A stretch of DNA of 64,000 bases from Dryomyza anilis (GCA_951804985.1 OX638130.1:115519593-115583592); one strand, 5' to 3'; positions 10,757-23,542 are shown, counted from the first letter of the stretch. The notes: a model not told the origin generated them from the letters alone. Translations and numbers: made by a program.

Positions 10757-11729
10757 AAGTCCGTGAAGTTAAATTCTTCGAGAACATAGCGGAGACACAA
10801 ACCAAAAAATTTTAACAGAGGTATGTTAACCGTCTGTTAAGCGTTATGTACCTTTCAATTGGTCAAATATGATGAATTTGATATTTTTAATTATTTTTTG
10901 AAAATTGGTCATGTAAGATGAAAAAAAAATGAAAAAAGCCATCATGATGAAGTGGCCACTGGTCAGTCCGGGAGTCTTGTGCACTAACTTAACCTAATAC
11001 GTTGATTAGGTAATGCCTAGGGCTTTTCAAAAATATGACCGGCAATACCGGATCGATACGCTTGATATTTTTAATTATTTTTTGAAAATTAGTCATATAT
11101 GATAAAAAAAAAAAATGAAAAAAGCCATCATGATGAAGTGGCCACTGACCAGTCCGGGAGTCTTGTACACTAACTTAACCTTATACGTTGATTAGGTATT
11201 GAATAGGGCTTTTCAAAAATATGACCGCCAATACCGGATACGCCTGATATTTTTAATTATTTTTTGAAAATTGGTCAAATATGATGAAAAAAAAAAATGA
11301 AAAAAGCCAATATGATGAAGTGGCCACTGGCCAGTCCGGGAGTCTTGTGCACTAACTTAACCTAATACGTTGATTAGGTAATGCATAGGGCTTTTCAAAA
11401 ATATGACCGCCAATACCGGATCGCTTAACATTTATAATTATTTTTTGAAAATTGATTATCCCAAGTGAAAAGGTTATTATGTTGAAGTGGTTACTGTAGA
11501 GTCGCGGATGACTATTTACTAATGGGACCTAATATATTAAAAAGGTAGTACATTGGAGTTTTCAAAACGGTGACCATTTTTTTGGGTCCATTCGATAAGC
11601 ATATTTAATAATTTTTTAAAATGATTACTGAAAGGTACATTACGCTTAACAGACGGTTATCTTACCTCTGTTAAAATTTTGTGGTTTGTGTCTCCGCTAA
11701 GTTCGCGACGAATTTAACTTCACGGACTT
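10757..11729. mobile_element. Long-inverted-repeat element with internal tandem repeats
   Basis: The ends AAGTCCGTGAAGTTAAATTC at the left and GAATTTAACTTCACGGACTT at the right are exact reverse complements. The similarity continues for about 100 bp on each side, including AACAGAGGT, ACAGACGG and GGTACAT words. The total length is 973 bp. The centre is a tandem array (10878-11600). There is no transposase frame. The target duplication is obscured by poly-T flanks. It looks like a non-autonomous fold-back type element. Confidence 0.75.
10878..11600 (+). repeat. About 180-bp tandem repeat, four units
   Basis: Units begin near 10878, 11064, 11248 and 11428 with ATTTTTAATTATTTTTTGAA. They carry GATGAAGTGGCCACTGG, CAGTCCGGGAGTCTTGT and CTTTTCAAAAATATGACCG. 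The first three units are very similar. The fourth, against the right inverted repeat, is strongly diverged. Confidence 0.8.
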
Positions 11730-12351
11730 TCCTTTTTTTCGATATTTACCACCTACGCACCTATGATATCAATATATAATCTGGCAAATCTACTTAAGAA
11801 ACTTTATTGTATATATATAGAATTTTGTACGTTATCTTCTGTTGCATGACTAAATTCTCATAAATTTTACACTTTTCTACAAATTTTATTGTCATGTGCA
11901 AAATTTTAACTATTGATTTTATAATTATTGCAGCCTATATAAAATTTTCCCATATATTGTTCTGATTAACTAGAAAAATGTTCAACTCATATATAAACTA
12001 TATTTTTAATTATCTAATCAGGTTCTGTTTATACAAGGTAATGCTGCTGATACAACATATATATTCTCTAGATATTCACATGTCTTGATTAACAAAAAAA
12101 AAACCCTGACAATTAACATGAGCAGTGAGAGTTAGTTGGTGGTATGAAACTTTTAATTCTATACGTGATTTTTGCTGCTCGCCCATGTGACCTCCACACT
12201 TTTATTGTTCCGGTATAAAGCAAATCAAAATTGTAGCTCATAACAACACGGCTGGAAAAACGTTTTAGGCCAAGGGTGCGGCAGCATGGCATTTTTATCG
12301 ATTGGGGTTTTCCTGATGTGATGTTACACGGAAAAGAAAATACAAAAATTT
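11730..12351. other. AT-rich non-coding stretch
   Basis: Nothing recognised. Confidence 0.5.
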
Positions 12352-13452
12352 AACTATACGAATTGTAGGGCAGGTAATAGGCGAGAAACTAGCAGGTCAA
12401 CCGCTGTAGTTTTAAAAACAAAGACGTGCTTTGTATTAAAACTTGTTTGTTTTTCAAAGGCGGATTTTGTATCATAACCTGCCTATTTTCGGTAGACAAA
12501 TGCGAAGTTTGTATTAAAATATTCATGTTTGATGCCACTTTAAAAAAAATATTCTTATTCTATTTTGAGTCTGCCTCTTAAATTTAAGTCGTAAAATTTT
12601 AAATCTGTTTTTTTTTTTAAAGCTGTTAAATAATATTTGAACATTTCTGTAGACAATTTTTTTCCAAAAACTGCCTATTATCAGCCCGTACTCAAACTTT
12701 TTCGATATACTGCCAATATTCTACAAACATTTATAACCTGCTGTAGGCTTACCAAAATGTTTCATTTATCTGAATTTTTGTCGAAAATATGCTTAATATA
12801 ATCCCCAAAAATGACAGAAATTTTTGTTTGAGTCCCAGATAAAATTTTTGGCAGGGTCGAGGTAGTTCAGAAACATTTTCTCGACATATTTCAAACAGAC
12901 AAAGGCGGACTTTGTATCAGAAGCTGTCTGTTTTCTACCCGTTCCCCAAATATGGAGTGAATCTGTCATAAAAATTCCATAAAAATTTACAATCTGCTAT
13001 ATACTTCCCAAATTATTCTGTATATCTGTGGGTTTGCCGGAAATATGCCCGAAATATTCCAGAAAAACGACAAACATTTTGTCTAGGGGTCCAAGACAAA
13101 ATTTTAGGCAGGGTCAAAGCAGTTTACACAACTTTTTTTGACACATTTCAAAGAGGCAATGGCTGAGCTTACTGTTCCGTCTCCAAAGTTCCGCCTTTAA
13201 AATTTCATAAACTTTGATAATCTGTTATACTCTTTCCACAAACTTCCGCTTATCTGTGTGTTTTCCGGAAATATGTCGAAAATATTCCTGACAAATCCAA
13301 GAAATTTTGTCACGGGAATTATGTGAAATTTTTAAGGCAGTTTCTCTGTATATTTTGGAAATGAATAGGCAGGTTTTTATACAAACTCCGTTTTGTCTTC
13401 TTAAAATTTTCCTAAACTGCCTCGACCCTGCCAAAAATTTTATCTAGGGTGA
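12352..13452. repeat. Dispersed repeat R2, longer diverged copies
   Basis: The words TTTGTATCAnAAnCTG, CAAAGGCGGACTTTGTATC, TTTTGCCGGAAATATG-like, ATTTTGTCTAGGGG and TTTTAGGCAGGGTC recur in direct order around 12450-12860 and 12895-13125, and in part around 13200-13450. These are old, partly rearranged copies of the family also seen at 10096-10315. No coding potential is seen. Confidence 0.45.
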
Positions 13453-13462
13453 CAAAATAATG

Positions 13463-13727
13463 AATAATAATAGTTTGGCGCTACAATCCTGAAGAACTTA
13501 GGCCGAGCTCTATCACCATTTCAGCTGTGAGTGTGTAATATGTATTTGTACTCAAAGTGGTGGGATCTACTGTTTAATGCCGAATCCGAACGGAAAGTTG
13601 TGAGGTTTTCATAGGAAATGTTTTACTCTCGTACGTTTGCCACTGACTGCCGAGAGGTAGCGTTTTTTTTCTTGTAAAGATATTGACAGTCGCTGGAATC
13701 AAACCTAGGACATTTTCGAGAATAGCA
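13463..13727 (-). mobile_element. tRNA-derived SINE, copy 3 (decayed)
   Basis: The body matches copies 1 and 2 (GTTTGGCGCTACAATCCT, GGCCGAGCTCTATCACC, AATGCCGAATCCGAACGG) with indels. The B-box region is changed to GGTTTGATTCC and the A-box end is missing. Confidence 0.75.
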
Positions 13728-16072
13728 AATGTTTTTATTAAATTAGTGAATTTCATTGCTGAATTGATTAATAAATGCAATTAATATCGGTTGCTATATT
13801 TACGTCGATTATTTTTTTCTATGTAGCGATTTCGTTTTATTTATTGTTCAACCACAACATGTAGCATTTTTTCACTTGCCATGTTTTTTTTTCTAATATT
13901 GTTTTCTGCCGCTTTTTTTTTACTGCCGCCATAATCCTTGCATGTCGTCATGTAGTTGTGCGGAACGTTATCTGAATGTCTAATGGTCGGGGTCTGTAGT
14001 AACTCGGTTTGTCCTGACTATTTCTTCAACAACTAAACAACCAACCAACTACATTAGTGTCAACAGCAAACCATGAGTATAATATATTTTTTGTTTTAGA
14101 ATTGTCCTGTCTGTCGTCTGTATGTCCTGTAAGTTCTTGGGTTTCCTTTATTTTACTTTAGCATATGTATGTGTTTTTTTGTTTAGATGACCTAGAAACT
14201 GTATTATGTCAATATTTTGGTGGTTGTTTTTGCATTTACCAAACACTCCTCAAAACATGCCAACTTTCGTATTGTTTTTTTTTTTTTTAAATCATGAGTC
14301 AGTGTAGTCTCAATAACTCAAGAAGAACTATGGGTTTTGATGATTTCATATGTATATTTTCATCTGACATGTCATACGTTATAGTTTCTAATATGGTAAT
14401 TGATATTTTGACAATATGAGAACATATTACCCCCATTAATGGCATTGTAATTATCTTTGGTTTTCAGTCACAGCAAATACAGTTCTATAGGACAGGCTAC
14501 TCTACAACTAATATTGCGGTTATAAACTCAATTAAACATTGAGTTTATGCGCTGCGCTTGAATACACCTGCCCATGTCCAAAGCCAGACCCAGACCCCCA
14601 CCTGGCATGTGTTGGCCAATAATTACCAAACAATTAACTGTTGTAATTATATATTTTTGTTTGTTTCTATCGCACATTTAACCTTTGAATGCCATTTATG
14701 CAATTTTATAATGGAGAAATATTATTTATTTAGTTGTAACTATAAATACTAATGGTTATTGTTTTTTTTTTTTGTTTTTTCCAACTAATAATTTTAAAAT
14801 TTGTATGGATGAATGCATTTTTAAAGCAAGATCCAACATCAAACATAGGAAAACATTCGATGAAGATTTTTTTCTTTTTATATTGAGACATTTAAATTTG
14901 ATGTACAAATTTTTGACATTTTCATATCAATGTTTAATCATTTTATATTTGAAATGAGTATTTCCACAGAAAAGTCTACATTTTGTCACATCACGTCACT
15001 CTCTTTAATTGTTAATATATTTTAGGACCATGCCATTCGATTGTTTTCTTCTCTTTATCAAAATATAGAGCGTAATGAGCTCTAAGGTTTCTTTGGCTTG
15101 CAATTCGTTCTCGAGACAATTATTTCACCATGCGATTAATTCTCTTGAAAATTCTACAATGAGACAATGCTTCTCCGGACAATTTTTCCCTAAAACAATT
15201 ATTCTCGGGACAAATATCATCCTTGCATGCGTGCAATATATTTACTTGGAAGACATACTGTATTTAAATCAATACATTGTCGAAAAACAGTCTACGAATT
15301 ATAGACGCATTATTTGCAGCGTGTATGTTTAGCGTAATGTTTAGCATGGACACGATCCATCTCCTTATGCAGACTTCACTGGCGACATGTTTAGCATGGA
15401 CACGATCCATCTCCTTATGCAGATCTTTAGACCTGGTTTTAAAGATTCTGTTCTTAGTCGGTATCAATGATGCCGGTCATGTGATAGGAAGTTTTAGAGT
15501 AATTAACCCCTTTTTCCCGCAGGGCAATAATAAAATCCCAATAATTAGCGTAGCCATCGATAGAATTATAATTTTTAATACGTTTTAATATTAAAAATAA
15601 TATTACAGCAATTATTTTATAATCTATATATGGACTTTTATTGTAATCTACTTTTTTAAATATTACAGAAAACTGGTTATAATAATTTCAAATGTAAATG
15701 TAAAAATACTAATAATTGTGTTCAATACTTTTATAGTAATATAATTTGTTAAACATTGTATGTAGTGGTTAACCAGGCATTTAATTGTTTGTTATTGATG
15801 TCACCTCAATTTCACGTTATCTATATCTATTATATAGATAGTTGTATTTCAATTGTACATTGTATTCAATTAAAATCTAATTATTAACATACGATGCTCG
15901 TTCCTCATATATCTCAACATACAACCATACGAAATAAATGCATTAGTAGTTTTTTTTTTACGTTTACTATATCAAAAATCAAAGTAGCCCGATTATTTAC
16001 TTTTTTTTATTTACTACACTGACATTATTTTTGTTTCTATTTTTTATTAAATAATCTAAAAATTAATTAAAT
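13728..16072. other. AT-rich non-coding stretch
   Basis: No gene found. There is a diverged block at 15090-15235 rich in words such as TCTCGAGACAATTATTTC and TTATTCTCGGGACAA, related to 17935-18127 and 39880-41290. A 33-bp direct duplication lies at 15340-15420 (GTTTAGCATGGACACGATCC twice). Confidence 0.5.
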
Positions 16073-17110
16073 CAAATTTTTCACTAAAAATTCAATTTTT
16101 CACTAAAATTCAATTTTTCACTAAAAATTCAATTTTTCACTAAAAATTCAATTTTTCACTAAAATTCAATTTTTCACTAAAAATTCAATTTTGTCACTAA
16201 AAATTCGGTTTTTTTACTAAAAATTAAATTTTTCACTGAAATTCAAATTTTTACTAAAATTTCAATTTTTCACTGAAAATTCAATTTTTCACTAAAAATT
16301 CAATTTTTCACTAAAAATTCAATTTTTCACTAAAAATTCAATTTTTCACTAAAAATTCAATTTTTTACTATAAATTCAATAAATTCAATTTTTCACTAAA
16401 AATTCAATTTTTCACTAAAAATTCAATTTTTCACTAAAAATTCAATTTTTCACTAAAAATTCAAATTTTCACTAAAAATTAATTTTTTTACTATAAATTC
16501 AATTTTTCACTAAAAATTCAATTTTTCACTATAAATTCAATTTTTCACTAAAAATTCAATTTTTCACTAAAAATTAATTTTTCACTAAAAATTCAATTTT
16601 TTCACTAAAAATTCAATTTTTCACTAAAATTAAATTTTTCACTATAAATTCAATTTTATTGAAAAATTCACTAAAATTCAATTTTATTGAAAAATTCACT
16701 AAAATTCAATTTTTCACTAAAAATTCAATTTTTCACTAAAAATTCAATTTTTTACTATAAATTCAATAAATTCAATTTTTCACTAAAAATTCAATTTTTC
16801 ACTAAAAATTCAATTTTTCACTAAAAATTCAAATTTTCACTAAAAATTCATTTTTTTACTATAAATTCAATTTTTCACTAAAAATTCAATTTTTCACTAT
16901 AAATTCAATTTTTCACTAAAAATTCAATTTTTCACTAAAAATTAATTTTTCACTAAAAATTCAATTTTTTCACTAAAAATTCAATTTTTCACTAAAATTA
17001 AATTTTTCACTATAAATTCAATTTTATTGAAAAATTCACTAAAATTCAAATTTTCATTAAAAATTCAAATTTTCACTAAAATTTAATTTTTCGCTAAAAT
17101 TAAATGTTTT
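16073..17110 (+). repeat. 19-bp minisatellite, orientation 1
   Basis: About 50 copies of TTCAATTTTTCACTAAAAA and variants. A higher-order duplication is visible: the irregular stretch beginning TTTTTTACTATAAATTCAAT at 16361 is repeated from 16748 (387-bp offset), with the same internal variants in the same order and one fewer 19-mer. The consensus is the exact reverse complement of the array at 20588-22075. Confidence 0.9.
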
Positions 17111-17762
17111 ACTAAAAAAATAAACTTTTTGTTCTTGGAGTATTAATCAATGGGGATTTGTTAAGCACTTCAGAAAACTGTAAAAATATATTGACGTTCA
17201 TTTTACAATTATCAATAAATAAAATAAAGAAAGAAAAGAGTAAAAAAGAGAGAACAACTCGTGGTCTGTTTTGTATAGTATTGCTTTCGTAACTTGAAGT
17301 ACGTGTTGGGTACAAACAAATATTGCAACGTACGAGCACCATCTACTTGACCAAAAACTTCACAACTTAAGAACTAAAACTACGATAAAAACAATCGAGA
17401 AATGCGATAAGATAGTGGTAGTCAATATGAAAACTGCAAACTGTTTTGTCATTGAGTCATAAAAGAAATGGAGACAAGTGCAAACGATTCGTGTGTCGTC
17501 AACGATAGAATTTGATAGATTGTTATCGATGATGATGATTTTGAAGAAATACAAATTTTTATCATATAACCAATTTAACAAATATAGTTGATTTGAATTA
17601 TAAAAAAGGCTCAAAAATAAAAAAATAATAAAAAATAGCATGGAAAAAAAAATTGAAATCATAAAAAAAAAACAAATTGTATAATAAAAATATAATTTCA
17701 ATTATAAAATAAAAACAGTTTAAGAAGGTGTGTAAAAACTTCAAACTCACGCTATATTATTT
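17111..17762. other. AT-rich non-coding stretch
   Basis: Two antisense frames here are low-complexity F/L/I-rich peptides; no gene is recognised. Confidence 0.5.
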
Positions 17763-17934
17763 AACTAGCTGGACCCGTGCACGACTCGTGCCAAGATTTT
17801 CTGAATTCAAAGATATGGAGCGATTTTATTAATATAAAAAACATTTTATTATTTATATGAGGGGACCGTGCTTAGCTGTTGAAATTTTTTTATTCGTTTT
17901 ATAAATGTGGTAACCAAATAATTCTCCGCCAAAA

Positions 17935-18127
17935 CAACTTTTCTCAAAGACAATTTTTTCTCAGACTGCGCTTCTCCGCAGAATTATTCCCAGTAGAAAT
18001 CTTCCCCGTAAAATCCACATAGAACGCTTTCCCGTAGAATTCTCAACGTAGAATTCATCCCGGTAGAATTGTTCCCGGAAGAATTCTTTCTCGTAGAATT
18101 CTTCCCCGTAGAGGTTTTCCCAGTAGA
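17935..18127 (+). repeat. Degenerate TTCTCCGG/GAATT repeat block
   Basis: An irregular run of units such as GTAGAATTCTTCCCCGTAGA, AATTGTTCCCGGAAGAATT and TTTCTCAAAGACAATTTTTT. Related words fill 15090-15235 and 39880-41290. Confidence 0.5.
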
Positions 18128-19165
18128 AGTTTTAGTGTGGTGGGTTTTAATGTAGTAAGTTTCGGTGTGGTGAGTTTAGATGTGGTGAATTGTGGAGTGG
18201 TGAGTTTAATTGTGGTTAGTTTTGGTGTGGTGAATTTGAGTGTGGTGAGTTTAAGTGTGGTGTTTTTAAGTGTGGTGAATTTTAATGTGGCGTGTTTTAG
18301 TGTGGCGTGTTTTAGTGTGGCGTGTTTTAGTGTAGCGAGTTTTAGTGTGGTGAATTTTATTGTGGTGAGTTTTAGTGTGATGAATTTTAATGTGATGAAT
18401 TTTATTGTGGTGAGTTTTAGTGTAGTGAATTTTAGGGTGGTGAGTTTTAGTGTGGTTAATTATAGTGTGGTGGGTTTTAGTGTGGTGAATTTTAGTGCGG
18501 TGAGTTTTAGTGTGGTCAATTTTAGTGTGTTGAATTTTTGTGTGGTGAGTTTTAGTGTGGTGAGTTTTAGTGTGGTGAGTTTTAGTGTGGTAAGTTTTAG
18601 TGTGGTGAGTTTTGGTATGGTGAGTTTAAGTGTGGTGAGTTTTAGTGTGGCGACTTTTGGGTATAGTGAGTTTTAGTGTGATGAGTTTTAATGTGGAGAA
18701 ATTTTAGTGTGGTGAGTTTTAGTGTGGTGAATTTTAGTGTGGTGAGTTTTAGTGTGGTAAAATTTTAGTGTGGTGGGTTTTAGTGTGGTGAATTTTAGTG
18801 TGCTGCATTTTTGTGTGGTGAGTTTAAGTGTGGTGAGTTTTAGTGTGGTGAGTTTAAGTGTGGTGAGTTTAAGTGTGGTGAGTTTTAATATGGTGAGTTT
18901 TAGTGTGGTGAGTTTTGGTTTGGTGAATTTTAGTGTGTTGAATTTTTGTGTGGTGAGTGTAAGTGTGGTGAGTTTTAGTGTGGTGAGTTTTAGTGTGGTG
19001 AGTTTAAGTGTGGTGAGTTTTTGTGTGGTGAGTTTTAGTGTGGTGAGTTTTAGTGTGGTGAGTTTTTATGTGGTGAATTATAGTGTGGTGGGTTTTAGTG
19101 TGGTTAATTTAAGGGTGAATTTTAGTGTGGTGAGTTTTAGTTTGGTTAGTTTTAGTGTGTTGAGT
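18128..19165 (+). repeat. 15-bp minisatellite TGTGGTGAGTTTTAG
   Basis: About 70 tandem copies of a 15-mer with point variants. Because 15 is a multiple of three and the + frame lacks stops, it opens long frames that translate to VVSFS-type repeats. That is a by-product, not a gene. Confidence 0.9.
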
Positions 19166-19794
19166 TTGTTTTTCTTTTTCTTTCCTTTTTTTGTTTTTCA
19201 TTTAGTTTGGATTGTGGTTTTATGTGATTGGTTTTGTTTTTGTATTTTTGCTTTTGTTTTGTGTTGTGCTTTTGCTTTTTTGTTTTTAATTTTTTTTTTG
19301 TGTTTGAGTTTTTTGTTTCATGTTCGTTGCTGGTGAAAGTGCCGAGTTATATCGTGTTTAGGTTGCATGGGAGGTGCCACGCCTCTTTGCCCAATCCCGC
19401 CCATATATAGCATATCATTCCTTCCAGAACATACCGCATCTGTGGTAAAAATTTCAAGGAAATCGGATCAGCCGTTTAGACGGAGAAGCGGAACAAACGT
19501 GATTGCTTTTGTTTTTGTATTTTTGCTTTTGTTTTGTTTTGTGCTTTTGTTTTTTTTGTTTTTAATTTTTTTTTTTGTATTTGAGTTTTTTGTTTCATGT
19601 TCGTAGCTTGTGAAAGTGCCGAGTTATATCGTACTGAAAGTTTAGGTTGTATGGGAGGTGCCACGCCTCTTTGTCCAATCCCGCCCATATATAGCCTATC
19701 ATTCCTTCCAGACCATACCGCATCTGTGGTAAAAATTTCAAGGAAATCGGATCAGCCGTTTAGACGGAGAAGCGGAACAAACGTACAAACGTAC

Positions 19795-19858
19795 AAACGT
19801 ACAAACGGACAAACGTACAAACGTACAAACGTACAAACGTACAAACGAACAAACAGAT
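19795..19858 (+). repeat. 8-bp microsatellite ACAAACGT
   Basis: Eight or so copies of ACAAACGT with one ACAAACGG variant, at the 3' end of the element at 17763-19875. They follow the conserved GCCGTTTAGACGGAGAAGCG block. Confidence 0.8.
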
Positions 19859-19875
19859 TTATTATATTAATAGGA

Positions 19876-20587
19876 TGTATTTATTTGCCTATAGACAGAC
19901 AGACATATCTGTATTATAAAACCATTTATTAGTCAGTCTGTCTCACAAATAATCTTTTTGAAATTGTGCGCAAAACCGAGTTTATGTCAATAAGACTATA
20001 TTTTTATCAGACATTTAATTAAACCGATTGATAATGTATGCTATATAAGACATAATAAACTACGTCAAAATTACGAAATATAAATCAATTTTCTTTAAAT
20101 AAATAAAAATACAATTTTGTTTATTTATTTGATTTTTTTTGAAGTGGGCTAAAATCAGTCATTTGTAGTGTCTTGTAAACAACTAAATTATTTACCCCAT
20201 TGAAGAGTAAAAAACGGTAGCAAAAAAAAGAAAAAAAATATATTATTTAGCACAATGCTACAGTTAAAAAAAAAAGCTTGGGTAGTTTGTCTGCTCTAAA
20301 TTGCTATGTAGAAGAGAACGAAAAACAAAATCTCAAGTGCCCTGGCGTTAGAAGTCAAAGATTAACTAACTATGACTTCATCAGCCGACAATTTTGTTGC
20401 TCATCATAGTCATCATCATCATATAAATATTTGGAATATGCAAAGACCAGAATAATAAACATGCATTTATTAATTAGTTCACGACAATGAACCAGAGGTT
20501 AGCGGTGTCGAGACTCGACTAAGAAACCTTACGAAAATTTAAATTGCAATTTTTGAAATAACTGAAATTGGTAATACAAAATTTTAA
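19876..20587. other. AT-rich non-coding stretch
   Basis: No gene recognised. There is a short CAT repeat near 20405-20420. Confidence 0.5.
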
Positions 20588-22075
20588 ATTAGTGAAGAAA
20601 ACTTCACTATAATTGAACAATTGTTAGTGACAAATTTAATTTTTAGTGAGAAATTGAAATTTTAGTGAAAATTGAATTTTTAGTGAAAATTGAATTTTAA
20701 GTGAAAATTAAATTTTTAGTGAAAATTGAATTTTTAGCGAAAAATTGAATTTTTAGTGAAAAATTGAATTTTTAGTGAAAAATTGAATTTTAATGAAAAA
20801 TTGAAAATATAAATTTTTAGTGAAATATTCAATTTCTAGTGAAAAATTGAATTTTTAGTGAAACGTTGAATATTTTGTGAAAATTTAAATTTTTAATGAA
20901 AAATTTAATTTTTAGTGAAAAATTGAATTTTTAGTGAAAAGTTGAATTGGTAGTGAAAAATTGAATTTTTAATGAAAAATTGAATTTTTAGTGGAAAAAT
21001 TGAATTTTTAGTGAACAATTGAATTTTTAGTGAAAAATTGAATTTTTAGTGAAAAATTGAATTTTTAGTGAAAATTTGAATTTTTAGTGAAAAATTGAAT
21101 TTTTAATGAATTTTTAGTGAAAATTTGAATTTTTAGTGAAAATTTGAATTTTTAGTGAAAATTTGAATTTTTAGTGAAAAATTGAATTTTTAGTGAAAAA
21201 TTGAATTTTTATTGAATTTTTAGTAAAAATTAGAATTTTTAGTGAAAAATTGAATTTTTAGCGGAACTTTGAATTTTTAGTGAAAATTTGAATTTTTTTA
21301 GTGAAAAATTTAATTTTTAGTGAAAAAATTAATTTTTAGTGAAAAAATTATTTTTAGTGAAAAATTGAATTTTTAGTGAAAAATTGAATTTTTAGTGAAA
21401 AATTTAATTTTTAGTGAAAAATTTAATTTTTAGTGAAAAATTTAATTTTTAGTGAAAAATTGAATTTGTGGTGAAAAATTGAATTTTTAGTGAAAATTTG
21501 AATTTTTAGTGAAATAGTGAAAAATTGAATTTTTAGTGAAATAGTGAAAAATTGAATTTTTAGTGAAATATTTAATTTTTAGTAAAATATATAATTATTA
21601 GTGAAAAACTGAATTTTTAGTGAATAATTGAATTTTTAGTGAAAAATTGAATTTTTAGAGAAATATTGAATTTTTAGTGAAAAATGGAATTATAAGTGAA
21701 AATTTTTAGAATGAATATTTTTTGTAAAAATTCATTTTTTTTTTGTGATAAATTGAATTTTTAGTGAAAAATTGAATTTTTAGTAAAACATTGATTTTTT
21801 GTGAAAAATTGAATTTTCAGTGAAAAATTGAATTTTTAGTGAAAAATTGAATTTTTAGTGAAAAATTGAATTTATAGTAAAAATTTGAATTTTTAGTGAA
21901 AAATTGAATTTTAGTGAAAAATTGAATTTTTAGTTTAATTTAATTTAATTTTTAGTGAAAAATTGAATTTAATTTAATTTTTAGTGAAAAATTGAATTTT
22001 CAGTGCAAAATGGATTTTAAGTGAATAATTTAATTTATTGATTTAATATTTAATTTTTGTTTGGCAACCACTGAA
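20588..22075 (-). repeat. 19-bp minisatellite, orientation 2
   Basis: About 75 copies of TTTTTAGTGAAAAATTGAA and variants, the exact reverse complement of the consensus at 16073-17110. Together the arrays form a large imperfect inverted repeat with a 3.5-kb spacer. Confidence 0.9.
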
Positions 22076-23542
22076 TTTTTTGATTTTGTTAATTGAAAAT
22101 TTTTATTTGATCATTTTAATTTCGAAGTGTTATTTTTTTATTTTTTGAGTAATAATTTGAGTTTTTACTGACGTCGGATTATTTTATATTTTGATTTATT
22201 TTAGTTATAATTTGATTGAGTGTCGTTTGTTTTATTTTTTGCATTTCTTTTTTTTTGTATATCTTTTTTTTTGTATATCTTTTTTTTTTGTATACCTTTT
22301 ATTTATTTATTTTTTTTTTTTGTTGAGTATTTTTTTTGTTTAATGCATATGATTCATAGCTAGTTAAATGAATTCTCTTTCACGCCAATAAAAATGATTG
22401 ACACAGTTACTTATTTCAGCGAATCTTTCAAAAACGTGTAACCGAATATAATTCGTATAGGAGGAGGGGAAAAAAACTAACCGGCCGGCTTTTTAGTCCG
22501 TTGAACTTTTATGCACTTGGCGCGCGATTATCTGAACCGCTCAATGTGACTAAAGCATGGAATTCGTGAAAGACTCAGCTGTTTTCTCTCGCACTCTCTT
22601 GCTCTATATCTCTCTCTCTCTCTCTATTTGCTTACGTCAGTTTCTTTTTGATTTAATTTTGTTTTATTTTTCGTTATTTGCATTGATTTTTAATAGTTTA
22701 AATTTAAAATTCACTTTAAAACCCAATTAGTATTATTTACGCTAATTTTATTTAAATCGTATACTATCTGGCTGACTTTTTTTATTCTCTTTTTAAGCTC
22801 TTTTAATACTAGTGACGTCACTATTTTGCAAGACTTACTGTGAAAATAAAATAAAAAAAAAACAACCTCGTGTTAGTAAGTTATAGATCTTCGTGAGTTG
22901 GATGTTATGGCTCATGTGAGAGGCGTGAGTTATGGTCAGTTTCATGCTTTTAGCACTCACTCTCACTACCACTATTCGTTTCGTTTTAACTGTTTTAATT
23001 TTATTTATTTTTGCAGTTTTTCTTCAGCTATTTTCACTGAATTAATTAATGAAATTGAATAAAGTAGTTAAAGTGCAATCGCAATTGCGTGTTTTATTTA
23101 ATTACAGCGGTTTCTGAGTCATAAACATTTCTAACACTTTAAGTAATTGTAATAATAATGAAACCATGATCATTAGCTAATAATGTTTTTTTTTTGTTTA
23201 GTATAGAATATGGTATTGTGGAACTAAGGATTATGCTATCTATAATTACAATATTTATTAAGTGTAGAAACATTAAGGGGATTCATATCAAACGCGTAAA
23301 ACTCGTAATTAGTGGTAAATTCGTAAATAAGGAGTGGACACGAAAAATTGTAACAGGGTTTTTTACGTTCTTCTTTTGTTAGAAATGTCCGATTGCAAAA
23401 AAAATAGCATAACATCGTCTTTCGTTTTAATGGCAGTTGTTATATTATTTTCCTTTTTAACAAAAGTCTTTGCTATAAATGGATACTGGAAGCTGAAATT
23501 CAAAAAATCATTGTGTAATTTTTTCAATAAAATTTGAAATGG
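22076..23542. other. Mostly unique non-coding stretch, possible regulatory patch
   Basis: T-rich to 22330. From 22440 to 22640 it is less AT-rich, with ACCGGCCGGCTTT, CTTGGCGCGCGATTATC and a (CT)n/GAGA tract near 22585-22628, and it is not visibly repeated elsewhere. No coding frame is recognised. It could be a distal regulatory segment, which is inference only. Confidence 0.4.

Larger units (their letters stand above)
17763..19875 (+). mobile_element. Interspersed element containing a 15-bp minisatellite
   Basis: The left edge AACTAGCTGGACCCGTGCAC and the right part, ATTTCAAGGAAATCGGATCA, GCCGTTTAGACGGAGAAGC and (ACAAACGT)n then TTTATTATATTAATAGGATG, resemble the termini of a common class of insect interspersed repeats. 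The superfamily is not assigned. A 280-bp 3' block is present twice (19325-19500 and 19600-19785, each with GGGAGGTGCCACGCCTCTTT). The middle is a minisatellite. No reverse transcriptase or transposase is seen. Confidence 0.5.

Noticed and set aside
18137..19336. Two long open frames of VVSFS-type repeats
   Set aside because: They are a direct consequence of a 15-bp minisatellite without stops in that frame; there is no start context, no domain and no non-repetitive sequence of protein character.
16073..22075. CRISPR-like arrays
   Set aside because: Units are contiguous 19-mers without unique spacers in a eukaryotic, AT-rich context: minisatellites.
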